Shown piece by piece: positions 33,705-43,491 of a stretch of 64,000 nt of DNA. Source of the stretch: Pyronema omphalodes (Eukaryota > Ascomycota > Pezizomycetes > Pezizales > Pyronemataceae); the NCBI GenBank assembly GCA_024516155.1, contig JAJJXM010000018.1, positions 1-64,000 of the forward strand, in the 5' to 3' direction. The translations under genes were made by a program, and so were the position numbers. The first letter of the stretch is position 1. Every line of letters begins with the position of its first letter. The notes below the pieces were generated by a model that was given only the letters and a program-made list of their open reading frames with translations, ran no database searches and was not told the DNA's origin.

Positions 33705-34105
33705 ATTTGTCGAGAGTTTTGTTTGTACTGTGCTAGTTCATTTAGACGGCACCATGGCTGCTAGGGTTCAGCTGAATACAAAGAAAAGTGTTTTCGAAAA
33801 TTCTCCGAGGGTGTGAGATTACATCATTGTTTTGGTTTACAGGAGTGTTCTTACCGTCTGTGGGCCGAGTTCAAAACAACACAATAGTTAATGTTCTGGA
33901 CCCTGAGTTCAACACAGCATCATTGAACTGAATTCGGCCCTCTAGAATCTGGCAGTCGGGAAATTCTCACTATATGATGGGACCACCGCAAAACACCGCG
34001 ACATCCATTGACATCCCATCACACCAGTCGATCTCACGTCCAAGAATTATAGAATTACGACTCAACTTCAGTTATCACTTCAAGACAACCACCACGTCAG
34101 CTGTA

Positions 34106-34318
34106 ATGCCGTTCCTCTTTGAACGGTTTTTCCAGAAGCGCCCGCTTGCAGCCCTCATCATTCGCCATGGTCTTGGGCCTTTCAAGGCCCTTGCCTGGGG
34201 AAGTTTGTTCTGTGCGGCACTTTCTGTCATTGGTCAGGGAAGAAAACCACCTCCTTCAGATTACGCAGGATTCCTGGTGATCAGTAAGATCTTCAAAATT
34301 CCCGTGGGTAGTAAGTGA
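34106..34318 (+). CDS. Tandem small-protein family, copy 3, truncated (70 aa)
   Basis: MPFLFERFFQKRPLAALIIR and HGLGPFKALAWGSLFCAALS match the family. The frame ends at TGA (34316-34318), just after KIFKIPVGSK. In copy 4 the same position is GGA and nine more residues follow. The DNA of copy 3 after the TGA still aligns base for base in length with copy 4, ending ATTCGT plus a stop, so the final residues have been lost by a substitution. The same site now reads GGTA|GTAAGTG, a perfect donor sequence, so splicing to a new tail is an alternative. Likely a decaying or altered paralogue. Confidence 0.55.
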   Translation: MPFLFERFFQKRPLAALIIRHGLGPFKALAWGSLFCAALSVIGQGRKPPPSDYAGFLVISKIFKIPVGSK

Positions 34319-34665
34319 CCGTTTCTTATTTCTGTTATTCGTTGATTAAACTTGCTATCATCTTGTTGGTCATCTTGTTTGAGCCCTTTAGCAATACTAA
34401 ATAGGAGTTGCTTTATTTCTTTACACTCGCTGACTGTTGACAGTGGGCTGGGAGTCTTCAAAGAATCTACAGCGGGCCAGCGAGCATTCAGCTTAGACAA
34501 ACATCCCCCGTTCTAGACTTCGACCTCCAAGGACTCTACCATGGCGGCACATTCAAAATCCAACATTCTTCCGACTTAAACCACACATCTCTCGATCTAA
34601 CTTCCAAAACTCAACCACTCTCAACCATCGTCAACACCCTTCAGCGACCCACGATTATCTCTACG

Positions 34666-34935
34666 ATGCTATCCTTCTTCAAACGCTTTCTCTTCAAGCC
34701 CTTTTTCTGCGAAGCCTACTTCGACAAGTTCCCTATTGAGGCGTTCATCATTCGTCACGGTCTCAAGCCTGCTAAGTTCCTTGTTTGGGGAACCGTCATC
34801 GCCGGGGGTCTCAATCTCATCGGTGATTTCAGAGGCACTCCCTCCCCCGATGACGTCGAGTACAAGATCATCAAGAAGCTCTTCAAGATTCCCGTGGTCC
34901 GTGATGGACCGTACGTCGTTCCTACCATTCGTTAA
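34666..34935 (+). CDS. Tandem small-protein family, copy 4 (89 aa)
   Basis: The best preserved and most C-ending-codon-rich copy, suggesting it is the active, well-expressed member. Layout: MLSFFKRFLFKPFFCEAYFD, FIIRHGLKPAKFLVWGTVIA (membrane-like), GGLNLIGDFRGTPSPDDVEY, then KIIKKLFKIPVVRDGPYVVP and TIR. The pattern (F/L)xxRHGLxPxKFLxWG is shared with copy 3 and, more loosely, 1 and 2. It is preceded by a C/A-rich leader (caactctcaaccatcgtcaac), usual before fungal genes with strong expression. No known family; role unknown. Confidence 0.65.
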   Translation: MLSFFKRFLFKPFFCEAYFDKFPIEAFIIRHGLKPAKFLVWGTVIAGGLNLIGDFRGTPSPDDVEYKIIKKLFKIPVVRDGPYVVPTIR

Positions 34936-36040
34936 TTCGGCGGCAATTCCTCTCCAACACAACTACGGATACTAAAGGCTTTGGACTCACAAACATGGAT
35001 TATTAACCTCCTCTCTTTACAATAATTGCGGCAGTCAGCAGTACGTTTACCCAAGAATCTCAATGGCTGTTCGGAATCCTTGGAACAACCTCATGCTATC
35101 GACGTCTGGGATTTTTGAGAGTTATTATGTTTTTTGTTGTTGGCCGTTTGTTTTTGTAATACGTGGTTCTACTTATTGTTTGTTAAGTTCAAAGTTTTTT
35201 TGTGTCATGAGTTGAGTTAGAGAATTCAAGCTTCGTCAATCTCAATTACGGCAGTGTAACGTGAATCCAGATCTCAATACACGAAATACAAACTTCAGTC
35301 ATTGACTTGATATCCTTCAGTGGCCAGTGACAACTTCCTGCATATACTAAACATATCTAAAATCTCCAAGACCCTTGAAAGTCCCGATGGGTATTAGGCA
35401 GATAGCCTTCCCTCCTTCACCTTCCCGTGATACCTCAAACGTTCGTGCATCAGCTGCTGCCCTGTTTTTGATACCTCAAATAACCCCTGCATCTTGATCA
35501 CAGCTATTCTGAGACAATAAATGACCATTAGAACAAATTATCTCCCGAATTCTTATGTACAGAAAATCAACAGCGTCTGCTGATTGCAAGAACATGATTC
35601 GATTGAAACACCATTGAAGTTAACTATGACGACGACTGTTGTATATACAAATTCGTCTCTTCGGATGCAACTCTGCAGGAATGAGCTTCAAGAGTTGCGA
35701 AAGAGATCAAGACCGAAGATTCTTTCTAGAAACGCGCAACAGCACCCCTACAGTCCTTACTATTCTATCATTTATTAGTCCTCTATCGAATTCTTTATTC
35801 TGTTTGTACAATCAGTCAGGAAAACTGGGCTCGTGAATCATGATGTGACTTTCAGATTCAAGTTGATACGAATGAACATCACAAAAACTGGACACATTGT
35901 GCCTCTTCGGAATCCTGTATATGAGCCCCAAATATCCACTAATAGATTTAGACATCACCATTCAAAAAACCATACTACGCAAGTCCTTACAATCCCACAT
36001 CGCTCCAAAGCCAACTATTTCAGCTTCAAATCAACCAACC
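34936..36040. other. Intergenic, nothing recognised
   Basis: About 1.1 kb. Small frames at 35584-35836 have no domain or family likeness. Confidence 0.5.
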
Positions 36041-36550
36041 ATGTTAGACGATTTGAACACCATAGCGGAAGTTTTCAAAGTTATTTCCGGAAACATTCAT
36101 GACACCCTCGTCCCTAACCCCGAGCCTATACTTGACAGCTCGGCGGACCACATGAACGAACCCAGCACATCGGAGCCTCTCAACGTAGTACCCTCTCGAC
36201 CACGTGACAAACATTTGGAAGCATCAATCAGAACGGTCTTAGAAGAGTTATACTTTGACTCGGAGTACCCCGAGAAACACGAACAAGTTGAGCTTGTATC
36301 TATCACTAAAACCAATACCAGGTTTTCTTTTACGGTCAAAGTACACCAAAGTCAGGTTCAAGACTGTACGCACGATATTTTGTACCTGATTCGTGATGCA
36401 GGTTGGTGGAAGGAAGTGAAGCAAGTCTTTGAGAAGGGTGGATTTGAGGAACAAACACAGCGCAGCGTGGAAAATGGACACTGCCTTCTAACCTGGAGCA
36501 CGGGCAAGCTGAATACTGAGGAGGAGACTCTGTATAGTCATATTAGATAA
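36041..36550 (+). CDS. Hypothetical protein, 169 aa
   Basis: MLDDLNTIAEVFKVISGN begins after a good context (caaccATGtta). A helix-like N-terminus is followed by a Pro/Ser linker (LDSSADHMNEPSTSEPLN). A folded-looking C-terminal half follows: HLEASIRTVLEELYFDSEYP, ELVSITKTNTRFSFTVKVHQ and IRDAGWWKEVKQVFEKGGFE. The frame is open upstream to 35897, but that part looks untranslated. No domain recognised. The composition is balanced and the frame has no low complexity, so I think it is a real gene of a lineage-specific family. Confidence 0.5.
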   Translation: MLDDLNTIAEVFKVISGNIHDTLVPNPEPILDSSADHMNEPSTSEPLNVVPSRPRDKHLEASIRTVLEELYFDSEYPEKHEQVELVSITKTNTRFSFTVKVHQSQVQDCTHDILYLIRDAGWWKEVKQVFEKGGFEEQTQRSVENGHCLLTWSTGKLNTEEETLYSHIR

Positions 36551-37127
36551 CATATTGAATGTCTTTATTGAGCTTTGGGAAAATACTCTACTCGCTTTAA
36601 ATACTGCCAACTTAATGTCATTCAGCTTTTGAAATAAGAACATTTATCCCAGTCTAACCCAGTCCATCAAGCATGCACGAGTGAAGGAGCAATCCCTCTC
36701 GGACAACTATATGATATCTTCAAGCTCTTTAAATCCTCCTAGTACATACTGCCCTACACGACACACAATTATCTAACGCTACTAGATGGTCTATCATCAC
36801 TTGGCTTAATAATACAATGCTTCAATTTTCATCCCCAGGCCGCCAACTGGAAATCAAATGGGTAGTCTCGATGGCTATTGTAGGCCTGTTATAGGCCTGT
36901 TGTAGGCATGAAAGCCACCCTCATATCATTACGATTTACGCTCACAGATGGTTTGTATCAATTTAACATGCTTTTCATTCTGTATATAGTGTCACTTTAC
37001 TTTGTATTCAAGTAGATCCTGTATTAGTTGGCGAGTTTAATGAAGTATTTCTGTAATTCCACAAACTTTTATTCCTACGTAATTCTTAACATTTCCTCAG
37101 ACAATCACTACACTATGAACCTGCTAA
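36551..37127. other. Convergent intergenic spacer
   Basis: AT-rich, with a short taggcctgttataggcctgttgtaggc repetition at 36880-36910. No gene seen. Confidence 0.5.
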
Positions 37128-37976
37128 CTAGAAACATTTAGGCCCTTTAGTGGTGTTCGGACAAAACGCCGCCGAGGAATCAATAGTTACAAGCGTATCA
37201 ATGAGCACATTTTTATGCCCCAGGCAGCACCAACATTCGTCCGGATCCAGAGAAACTGGGTATTCGAGCAATGGATCCGAGGGATTTAGAATCTCCTCTA
37301 ATGTACGACAATCTCGAGCTCTCGTCAATTCCTCGTATCTTTCGTCGATTGCAATGTCGATGGCGTCCGGCTGTATCCCGTGTTCATTCCTGAGGCGAGC
37401 CATATAAAACTCGTGCATATACATAACCCTGTGTAGTTCTTCTTCTGTTTCAAAGTCTGGAAGATTGCTGTAAAAGGCGTCGGTAGGGGGACTAAGAAGT
37501 CAGTCTTGATATCATAGAGCAGGAGGGATTGGAACTTACTCTTCATCATCATCATCTTCGTCTTCTTCCTCCTGCGATTCTTCCTCCTCGTCTTGCTCCT
37601 GGTCCTCATCCTCCTGATCCTCGTCCTCGTAATCCATATCTTCCCCCTCCTCTGAATAGTCGTCGCAATCCATATTGTCGCTCTCCTCGGCCTCGTACTC
37701 GTCTTCCTCGTCCTCGTAGTCCACATCCACGCCCTCCTCTTCCTCGTTCTCGCAATCCATATCACTGTCCTTCTCTGCCTCGTCCTCCTCTTCCTCGTCC
37801 TCCTGTTCCTCCTCTTCTTCTTCGTCCTCGTCTTCTTCGTCCTCTTCCTCCTTTCCCCCCTCGTCGTATTTATACTCATCCTCGGTGCTCACTCCCTCGT
37901 GACCATTGTCGTCCTCATGCTCCTCGAAGTTCTCGTGTTCCTTGAGGTTCACGCGTTCTTCGTGATTCTCCGTCAT
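37128..37976 (-). CDS. Acidic two-exon family, member A (266 aa)
   Basis: Exons on the complement are 37976-37540 and 37491-37128, with a 48-nt intron. Exon 1 (145 codons) starts MTENHEERVNLKEHENFEEH and becomes an almost unbroken Glu/Asp tract with scattered Tyr and Met (DMDYEDEDQEDEDQEQ). It leaves in phase 2 at GA|GTAAGT. Exon 2 opens DPPTDAFYSNLPDFETEEEL, then HRVMYMHEFYMARLRNEHG, and has a private Cys-containing tail (DECWCCLGHKN) absent from B, C and D. Such acidic tracts occur in histone chaperones and nucleolar proteins, but there is no domain to prove this. It is the outlier of the family and lacks the shared upstream element. Confidence 0.65.
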
Positions 37977-38839
37977 GTCGTTATGAATGCTATTCTCGGA
38001 GGGAATGGGCTATGGCTTATGGCTGTAGTGTTGATAAAAGTATATGGTTCGCGGTGATTGTCGTAGAGGATACTCAGTACGCGCAGCAGAAAGGTTAAAT
38101 ACAGACGTTTCTTCTCAGCCAAGATCTCTATGGGGTCTGAATGGCGGTCATATTTGGGGATGGGAGGGCTGAAGTTGGCAACATTGACGGGTTGAGTTGG
38201 AACCACATTTTTTGGCACAGGAAATGAAGAATACGTGCGTTTAGACTGTGTGGCAGGATAGAAGAAATTCGGGATTACTCATTTTTAGATTTGGTTTCAT
38301 GGTCTTCTGTTTTGTCCTCCTTCGTCCTCCTCGGGTTCCTAATTGTGTTTCTCCTATTTACTTTATTTAGGACCACTCAATATTTCTCCCTCAGCTACGA
38401 CGTGTAATTCGGAGCGTACAGTATTGAGAAGTGACAAATTATTTCAACTCTGATTCAACTGGGAACTGGCAAATCTTATGTGCAATTGTCAGGAGCTCAG
38501 TTTTGGTGTAATATGAATATCAGGAATCTATGAGGCTTAGGCCAAGCAAACAGTAAAGCCCTGTCAGCGTATAATTCAATAAATAGGTAAATCATACACA
38601 CACACACACTTTCATGATTCCATTATATCTAACACCGTTTTGAAGTCAGTTGTATTTCATACGTTTTCTCCATTATATACGTCCCTATCATGCCTCTAAA
38701 GCATGCTGCAAATGATGTCTATTAAATCTCATCTCATCACATGACATCAAACACCCGGCCCGAACATGAAATAAAAACCACACATACGAAATTCAAACAA
38801 GTTCCCAATTCACGCCCGGCGTCCAAATCAAATCTATGT
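37977..38839. other. Spacer between acidic-family members A and B
   Basis: Contains a short (AC)n run at 38599-38609 and an 81-codon frame at 37973-38218 on the minus strand, without family likeness. No 45-bp family element was found upstream of A. Confidence 0.45.
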
Positions 38840-39536
38840 CTATTCTCCCTCATCCTCAGAACCACTGTATTCAGAAACCCAATTAGGAATTTCCCAGATG
38901 TCGTCTTCCAGGGTATTCCGAACCCGTTCTCCATTCTCAACCCGAGTACTCAACCACTGTGCGTACCTGTTGGTAACCTGGATATCGTGGTCGAGACGGT
39001 GCATAGTAAATTGGCGCATGTAGATGGCTTGGTGCAGTTCTTCTTCAGTTTCGAAGTTCGGAAGATTCTCATAGAAGCCTCTGTCTGAACTTTCCATGGA
39101 TGTTACTTCTTCAATCATCCTGCTTCTGTTGTATAGGACTGGTAGATGCCAATAATCCGTGGGAAAGCTGACCTGGCACGCTGCATAAACGTTTGAGAGA
39201 AAATCTGAAGAGTCAGTATTGGGCTACTAGAAAAATTAGGAAAGAGTAAATTGAATCTTACTCTTCTTCATTGATTTCCTCGTCTTCTGCATTCTCCTGT
39301 TCCTCTGTCTCCGCCCCCTCTTCTTTCTCTCTCCCCTCATCATCTCCGTCGTCCTTGTCCTCGTCCTTATCCTTATCCTCGTTCTCTCCGGTCTTCTTTT
39401 TCTCATCGCTGCCCTCGCCCCCATCCTGTCCATCTTTTTTCTGCTCCTCGTCTTTCTTCTCACGCCCCTCATTGCTCTTCTGTTTCTCCTGTTTTTCCGC
39501 CAAGTAGTCGTAACCAACGATCTCGAGATTCTCCAT
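38840..39536 (-). CDS. Acidic two-exon family, member B (200 aa)
   Basis: Exon 1 (39536-39262) starts MENLEIVGYDYLAEKQEKQK and is Glu/Asp/Lys-rich. It exits at GA|GTAAG in phase 2 like its paralogues. Exon 2 holds WHLPVLYNRSRMIEEVTSME, NLPNFETEEELHQAIYMRQF and VTNRYAQWLSTRVENGERVR, and ends SEDEGE. At the acceptor used by C and D (exon from 39204), a 2-nt deletion would throw the frame off. An AG 37 nt further on (exon from 39167) restores it: GAC TTT CCC ACG GAT TAT TGG. I therefore call exon 2 as 39167-38840. Either B uses the shifted acceptor or it is a pseudogene. Confidence 0.55.
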
Positions 39537-39675
39537 GATATGTAGTGTTGAGCGATGATATAGTAACTGTGCTATCCTTACAATTTTTATCTGTAATGAT
39601 TATCAGCCAGTACAACAAACCCAATCAAATACAGCCGCTGTAGTAAGCCAAGACTTTTCTAAGGATTATAATCGT

Positions 39676-39720
39676 GTCGTATTTTTGAGGTTTCCGGGTT
39701 GAAATCAACAATAGGTGGGC
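39676..39720 (-). promoter_or_regulatory. 45-bp element upstream of member B
   Basis: gtcgtatttttgaggtttcc followed by gggttgaaatcaacaatagg is nearly identical to sequences upstream of members C and D. It lies about 140-185 bp before the B start codon. Confidence 0.6.
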
Positions 39721-40589
39721 GAAGTTGGGACTTAAGACAACTCGCGCACAAGGTACCAGCTATTGCCGTTGGGTATTGATATCAACTGAACATGGGCAAA
39801 GCTGCCACTATGGGAATTTGAAGCCGATAAGAAGATCGTAGGAACCACAAAATCAGGATTGGTCTCGCAGGATCGGAGGAATACTGTCTTACTTTTCCGG
39901 GTTGCCTTTTGGTGCTTCTGCTTTTTGTACCTTCTCTTTGCCTACCGCTTGTATTCCGACCTCCTCGTGTTTCTAGACCATGGTGTTGTGAAGTCTTGAG
40001 ATATATCTGAAGCAGAGAAAATAGAAGTCGATGACAAGATTTTGGAATGGGAAAGAAAAATCTATATATATGTGTGTACTAAGCGCAGTAGATTGGCGGA
40101 GAGAGGATATCAAGGAGGAGTCCAGAGAGGGAAATATAGGAAGCCGAGAGTATATACTCCAAGACAAATAGAGAAAGACAAAGGAAAGAGAAGACACCAG
40201 GATTTAATAGAAATCACATTCGGAAGAGAAAATATAGTAGTATGAATCCAACAAAAACAAAAGTTATCCTATCAGGGAGCGACACAAAAAAGAACGAAGA
40301 ATGAAAAAACACTAAGAGATAATACAGTAGATGGGCAGAGAGAGATATTACTGTCATAGTCTTTCTCGAACCCCAGACGGAATGACACATGACAAATCTC
40401 TGGTCATTTCATCTCAGTCGACTATCCCATTCCACGCCCCGCGTTCAAATCAGATACATGTCTACCGGCATTGACGTCAAAGACCTGGAACGGTGCACGA
40501 TCAGAACAAACAAACAAATCCGTGCCTATCGCACCTAATCCTCGGAGCCAGTGCATTCAGTCCAGAGAAACCCCCGATCTACGCACCGC
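39721..40589. other. Spacer between members B and C
   Basis: 39870-39985 (minus) resembles the short remnant upstream of C and D (caccatggtct ... ggcaacccggaaaagtaag), so each unit once carried it. From about 40040 the sequence belongs to the inverted duplication. No independent gene seen. Confidence 0.5.
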
Positions 40590-41333
40590 CTATTCTTCGT
40601 CTTCCTCTTCCTCTTCCTCTTCATCTTCATCTTCTTCGGCAGTATCGTATTCAGTACACCAATTAGGAATTTTCCAGATGTCATTCTCCAGGGTATTCCG
40701 AACCCGTACTCCATTCTCCACTCGAGTACTCAACCACTGCGTGTACCTATTGGTGACCTGGATATCGTGGTCAATACGGTGCATAGTGAATTGGCGCGTG
40801 TAGATGGCTCGGTGCAATTCCTCCTCGGTTTCAAAGTCCGGAAGATTGTTGTACCAGCTTCTGTTTGTGCTGTTCATGGAGGTTAATTCTTCAACCATGT
40901 TGTTTCTGTTGTATAGAACCGGTAGATACCACATACGCAACTCGGGATAGAGGACATTGTTCGCTGCAGTAACGTTTGAGGGAGAGAATCTGTAGAGTTA
41001 GTTTTGGTACACTCTCAGTAAGGGAGAAATTTGATCTTACTCTTCCTCGTCACTTTCTTCTTCGTCATCCTCCTCCTCCTCATCGTCTTCATCCTCGTCG
41101 TCTTCATCGGCCTCGTAATCCTCCTCGTCATCTTCTTCATCTTCGTAATCCTCCTCATCGCTTTCCTCATCAGTATCTTCACTCTCCCCAGCCTCTTCTT
41201 GCTCATCCCCGTCCTTGTCCCCATCCTCCGCAGCCCTTTTCTTCTCGTTCTTTTCCTTACGCTCCCTTTCCTCGCGTCTTTTCTGCTCCTCCGCCAAGTA
41301 ATCGTACATGATAAACTGGTATTCAGTCTGCAT
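40590..41333 (-). CDS. Acidic two-exon family, member C (230 aa)
   Basis: Exon 1 (41333-41041) starts MQTEYQFIMYDYLAEEQKRR. It passes through a basic helix into a long acidic tract (DEEDYEDEEDDEEDYEADED) and exits at GA|GTAAGATC in phase 2. After a 51-nt intron, exon 2 (40989-40590) reads EFSPSNVTAANNVLYPELRM, WYLPVLYNRNNMVEEL, NLPDFETEEELHRAIYTRQF, TMHRIDHDIQVTNRYTQWLS, then IWKIPNWCTEYD and a second acidic tail. A protein flanked by two polyanionic stretches may bind basic partners such as histones; that is inference. It is almost identical to member D at 55784-56545. Confidence 0.75.
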
Positions 41334-41362
41334 GATATCGATTTGTAGTGTTGAGTTATAAC

Positions 41363-41449
41363 GTGGTGATGTGGTGATATGGTGATGTGATGATGTGATG
41401 ATGTGATGATGTGGTGATGTGGTGATGTGGTGATGTGGTAACTGTATCG
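41363..41449. repeat. 9-bp minisatellite in the C leader, expanded relative to D
   Basis: About nine units of gtgatgtgg/gtgatgatgt, directly upstream of the C start codon. The homologous place upstream of D (55733-55756) has only about three. Confidence 0.8.
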
Positions 41450-41552
41450 TTTCCGTGCAGTTCTTGTCTCCGATGATTATCAGAAATCACAGCAAGAACG
41501 ATTAAATACTACAGCTCTGGTGAGCCAAGACCTCTCTAGGGTTTATACGTGG

Positions 41553-41597
41553 GTCGTATTTTTGAGGTTTCCGGGTTGAAATCGACAATAAGTGGGC
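41553..41597 (-). promoter_or_regulatory. 45-bp element upstream of member C
   Basis: Same element as at 39676-39720 and 55576-55620; only two to three differences among the copies. It lies about 220-265 bp before the C start, further away because of the minisatellite between them. Confidence 0.6.
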
Positions 41598-41699
41598 GGG
41601 GTTGAACTTGGGAACTTGGGAACTTTAGACTACTCGCGCAGAATTGGCTGTTGCCATATATATTGAGTAGTGGAATCATTGACTCTGTGGTAAGATGCC

Positions 41700-42110
41700 A
41701 TGAAGAGATTTTAAGGCGGAGAGAAAGATCGTAGGAATAATTATCTATCGTTTTTGACTGAGAAACTGAAAGGTTATTCTTCGTCTCGTAGAATAAGGGG
41801 ATGTGATCTTACTCCTTCAAACTGACTTTTGGAACAAGTCTTAATTACTATTTTCTTTTTCTGGATGAGGAGTTAGCTAAAGAGTTAGTCTTGTCTTGTA
41901 GAATTGAAGAGATATGAGCCTACTTACTTACTCTTTCGAAACTTTTGTCAATGCTTCTTCTTTTTCTTCTTCTTCTCCTTCTTCTTCTTCCTTTACCTGC
42001 TCATCTTCCGATCCCTTCCTGTATCCCAGCCATAGTGTTTCACGGCATGTTGGTATATCTTCACCCCCGTGTTCGTTGTGGGGCATGTCATGACGCGTGC
42101 AGAAGATCAA
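41700..42110 (-). pseudogene. Acidic-family remnant E
   Basis: From ATG 42110 a frame gives MIFCTRHDMPHNEHGGEDIP and then an acidic run (EEEEGEEEEKEEALTKVSKE). It ends at GA|GTAAGT, the same phase-2 exit as exon 1 of A-D. Two intron-like segments follow (GTAAGT...CTTTAG and GTAAGATC...TTTCAG), but the NLPDFETEEE domain is missing and spliced frames stop at once. The corresponding DNA near 55130-55450 keeps both intron-like segments but not the reading frame. It looks like a decayed acidic-family gene, possibly now acting as a leader or non-coding transcript. Confidence 0.45.
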
Positions 42111-42190
42111 AACCTCCTCTCTGAAAAATCCGCCGGGTATTTATATCCCAGAGGAAACCGCAGTATAACCGCAGTATAACCGCCAGTAAG

Positions 42191-42545
42191 TAGTATCACG
42201 AATCTTCCTCAGGGTGGTATACCCGTATCAAACCGCTATCAATAACCGCAGCCAACTTCATCCTTCCTTCCTTTCATCATATATCACATCACATATCACC
42301 TGATATCTGAGCTAGACAGCTATAGGAGTCGGTATTCCGCCTAGGTTAGATGCTTTTACTGTTGGGTTACTAATCCTATTCTTCATTCTTTATTCTTTAT
42401 TCTTTATTCTTTATTCTTTATTCTTCATCCGTAAAGTTGGGTATATCAAGTTCCTAATCCTGTAGTCGATTGCTATTTACGTCAATACCCCCCGTGAACT
42501 TATCGTTGAAACTTTCAACAGAATGTTGGACGGAAAGAAATGTAA
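42191..42545. other. Spacer beside the inverted repeat
   Basis: Holds a short attcttt pentamer/heptamer run (42379-42425). No gene seen. Confidence 0.5.
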
Positions 42546-42663
42546 GTTTGCTTCTTCTTTTTCTTCTTCTTCTTCTTCTTCTTCTTCTTCTTCTTCTTCT
42601 TCTTCTTCTTCTTCTTCTTCTTCTTCTTCTTCTTCTTCTTCTTCTTCTTCTTCTTCTTCTTCT
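42546..42663. repeat. (CTT)n / (GAA)n microsatellite, about 37 triplets
   Basis: A nearly pure CTT run, giving poly-Ser, poly-Leu, poly-Glu or poly-Arg frames depending on strand; none is a gene. Pure GAA/TTC tracts this long can form triplex DNA. Confidence 0.95.
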
Positions 42664-43491
42664 CCATCGCCTGATGATATATGGCCCGCAGCCCCGCATA
42701 AACCTACCCAAATCAAACATTCTACAATCCCAAAGGTCACACAAAAAAGCGTGAGAAACCCCCCCCCCCCCCCCCCAATAAAAAACTATAAAAAATGATA
42801 TAGAGTACCTACTATGTAGTATAATTATCAATTGTCAATGAAATTTTCAATGAAATTTATAACCACGGTAGTATAGGTGTAGGGGTAAATATGCATATAT
42901 GTATTCCTGTTAAAATCACATACAACTAATCACATACAGCAAACCACATACAACAACCTACAAATCACATACAACAACCCATAAACCACACCATAACCTT
43001 TTACCATCACGCCGTAACTCACCATCGATTACAAATCATACCGTATCACTCACGCCTCACAATCAACCTCACACCTCACACCTCACAACCCCCCTCCCCC
43101 CTAAATCCCCAATCCACATTTCTCCTTTTTCTCAAGAAGACAGACAAACAAACAAAACAGAACAGAACAATCCAGTAAAAATTTTCATTCCTACCTAACC
43201 GGTTGATAATCATGATAAAAAACAAGAAAAAAACAACATATTCCATAAAAAGCACTCCAACGCCAATCATTGCAAACAGAAAACAAAACAAAACATCCAG
43301 AAAAAAAACCGAGTATCCATGCATAATGCACAACATATCATCTTCATCGTCATCAAATCCCGTCGTCAAATCCCATCATGTCAAGTGTATGTGTATGTGT
43401 ATCCCCCTTTTTAAATTTCCACATCTTCCCTAACTTCCCATACCAATCCCAGTATTTTCCCAACACCTCATAAGAGAGCACAGTCCGAGTT
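42664..43491. other. Intergenic downstream of prenylcysteine oxidase
   Basis: Includes a C run (42760-42777), repeated acatacaac words at 42920-42985 and an A-rich stretch at 43215-43310. No gene seen. Confidence 0.55.

Larger units (their letters stand above)
32778..34935 (+). repeat. Tandem gene array of four paralogues
   Basis: Start-to-start spacing is 660, 668 and 560 bp, all in one orientation. Spacers (33024-33437, 33705-34105, 34319-34665) contain no other supported gene; the first two share short blocks, showing that flanks were copied with the genes. Confidence 0.7.
40040..42190 (-). repeat. Inverted segmental duplication, left arm (about 2.1 kb)
   Basis: Matches 55030-57110 in reverse orientation, including member C/D, its leader and upstream element, the remnant E and the 3' flank (gacaaatctctg ... 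tcccattccacgcc). Landmarks at both ends agree: ccgcagtataaccgc and the tttatatcccagagg region at 42140-42190, and the ggatatcaaggaggag region near 40100. Confidence 0.85.

Noticed and set aside
11158..34318. Stop-codon reassignment to explain the TAG in the ankyrin gene and the TGA in copy 3
   Set aside because: Housekeeping genes in the window end normally at TAA, TAG and TGA and have no internal stops, so the standard code applies.
42454..42831. Poly-Glu, poly-Arg, poly-Ser and poly-Leu frames
   Set aside because: All are translations of the CTT microsatellite.
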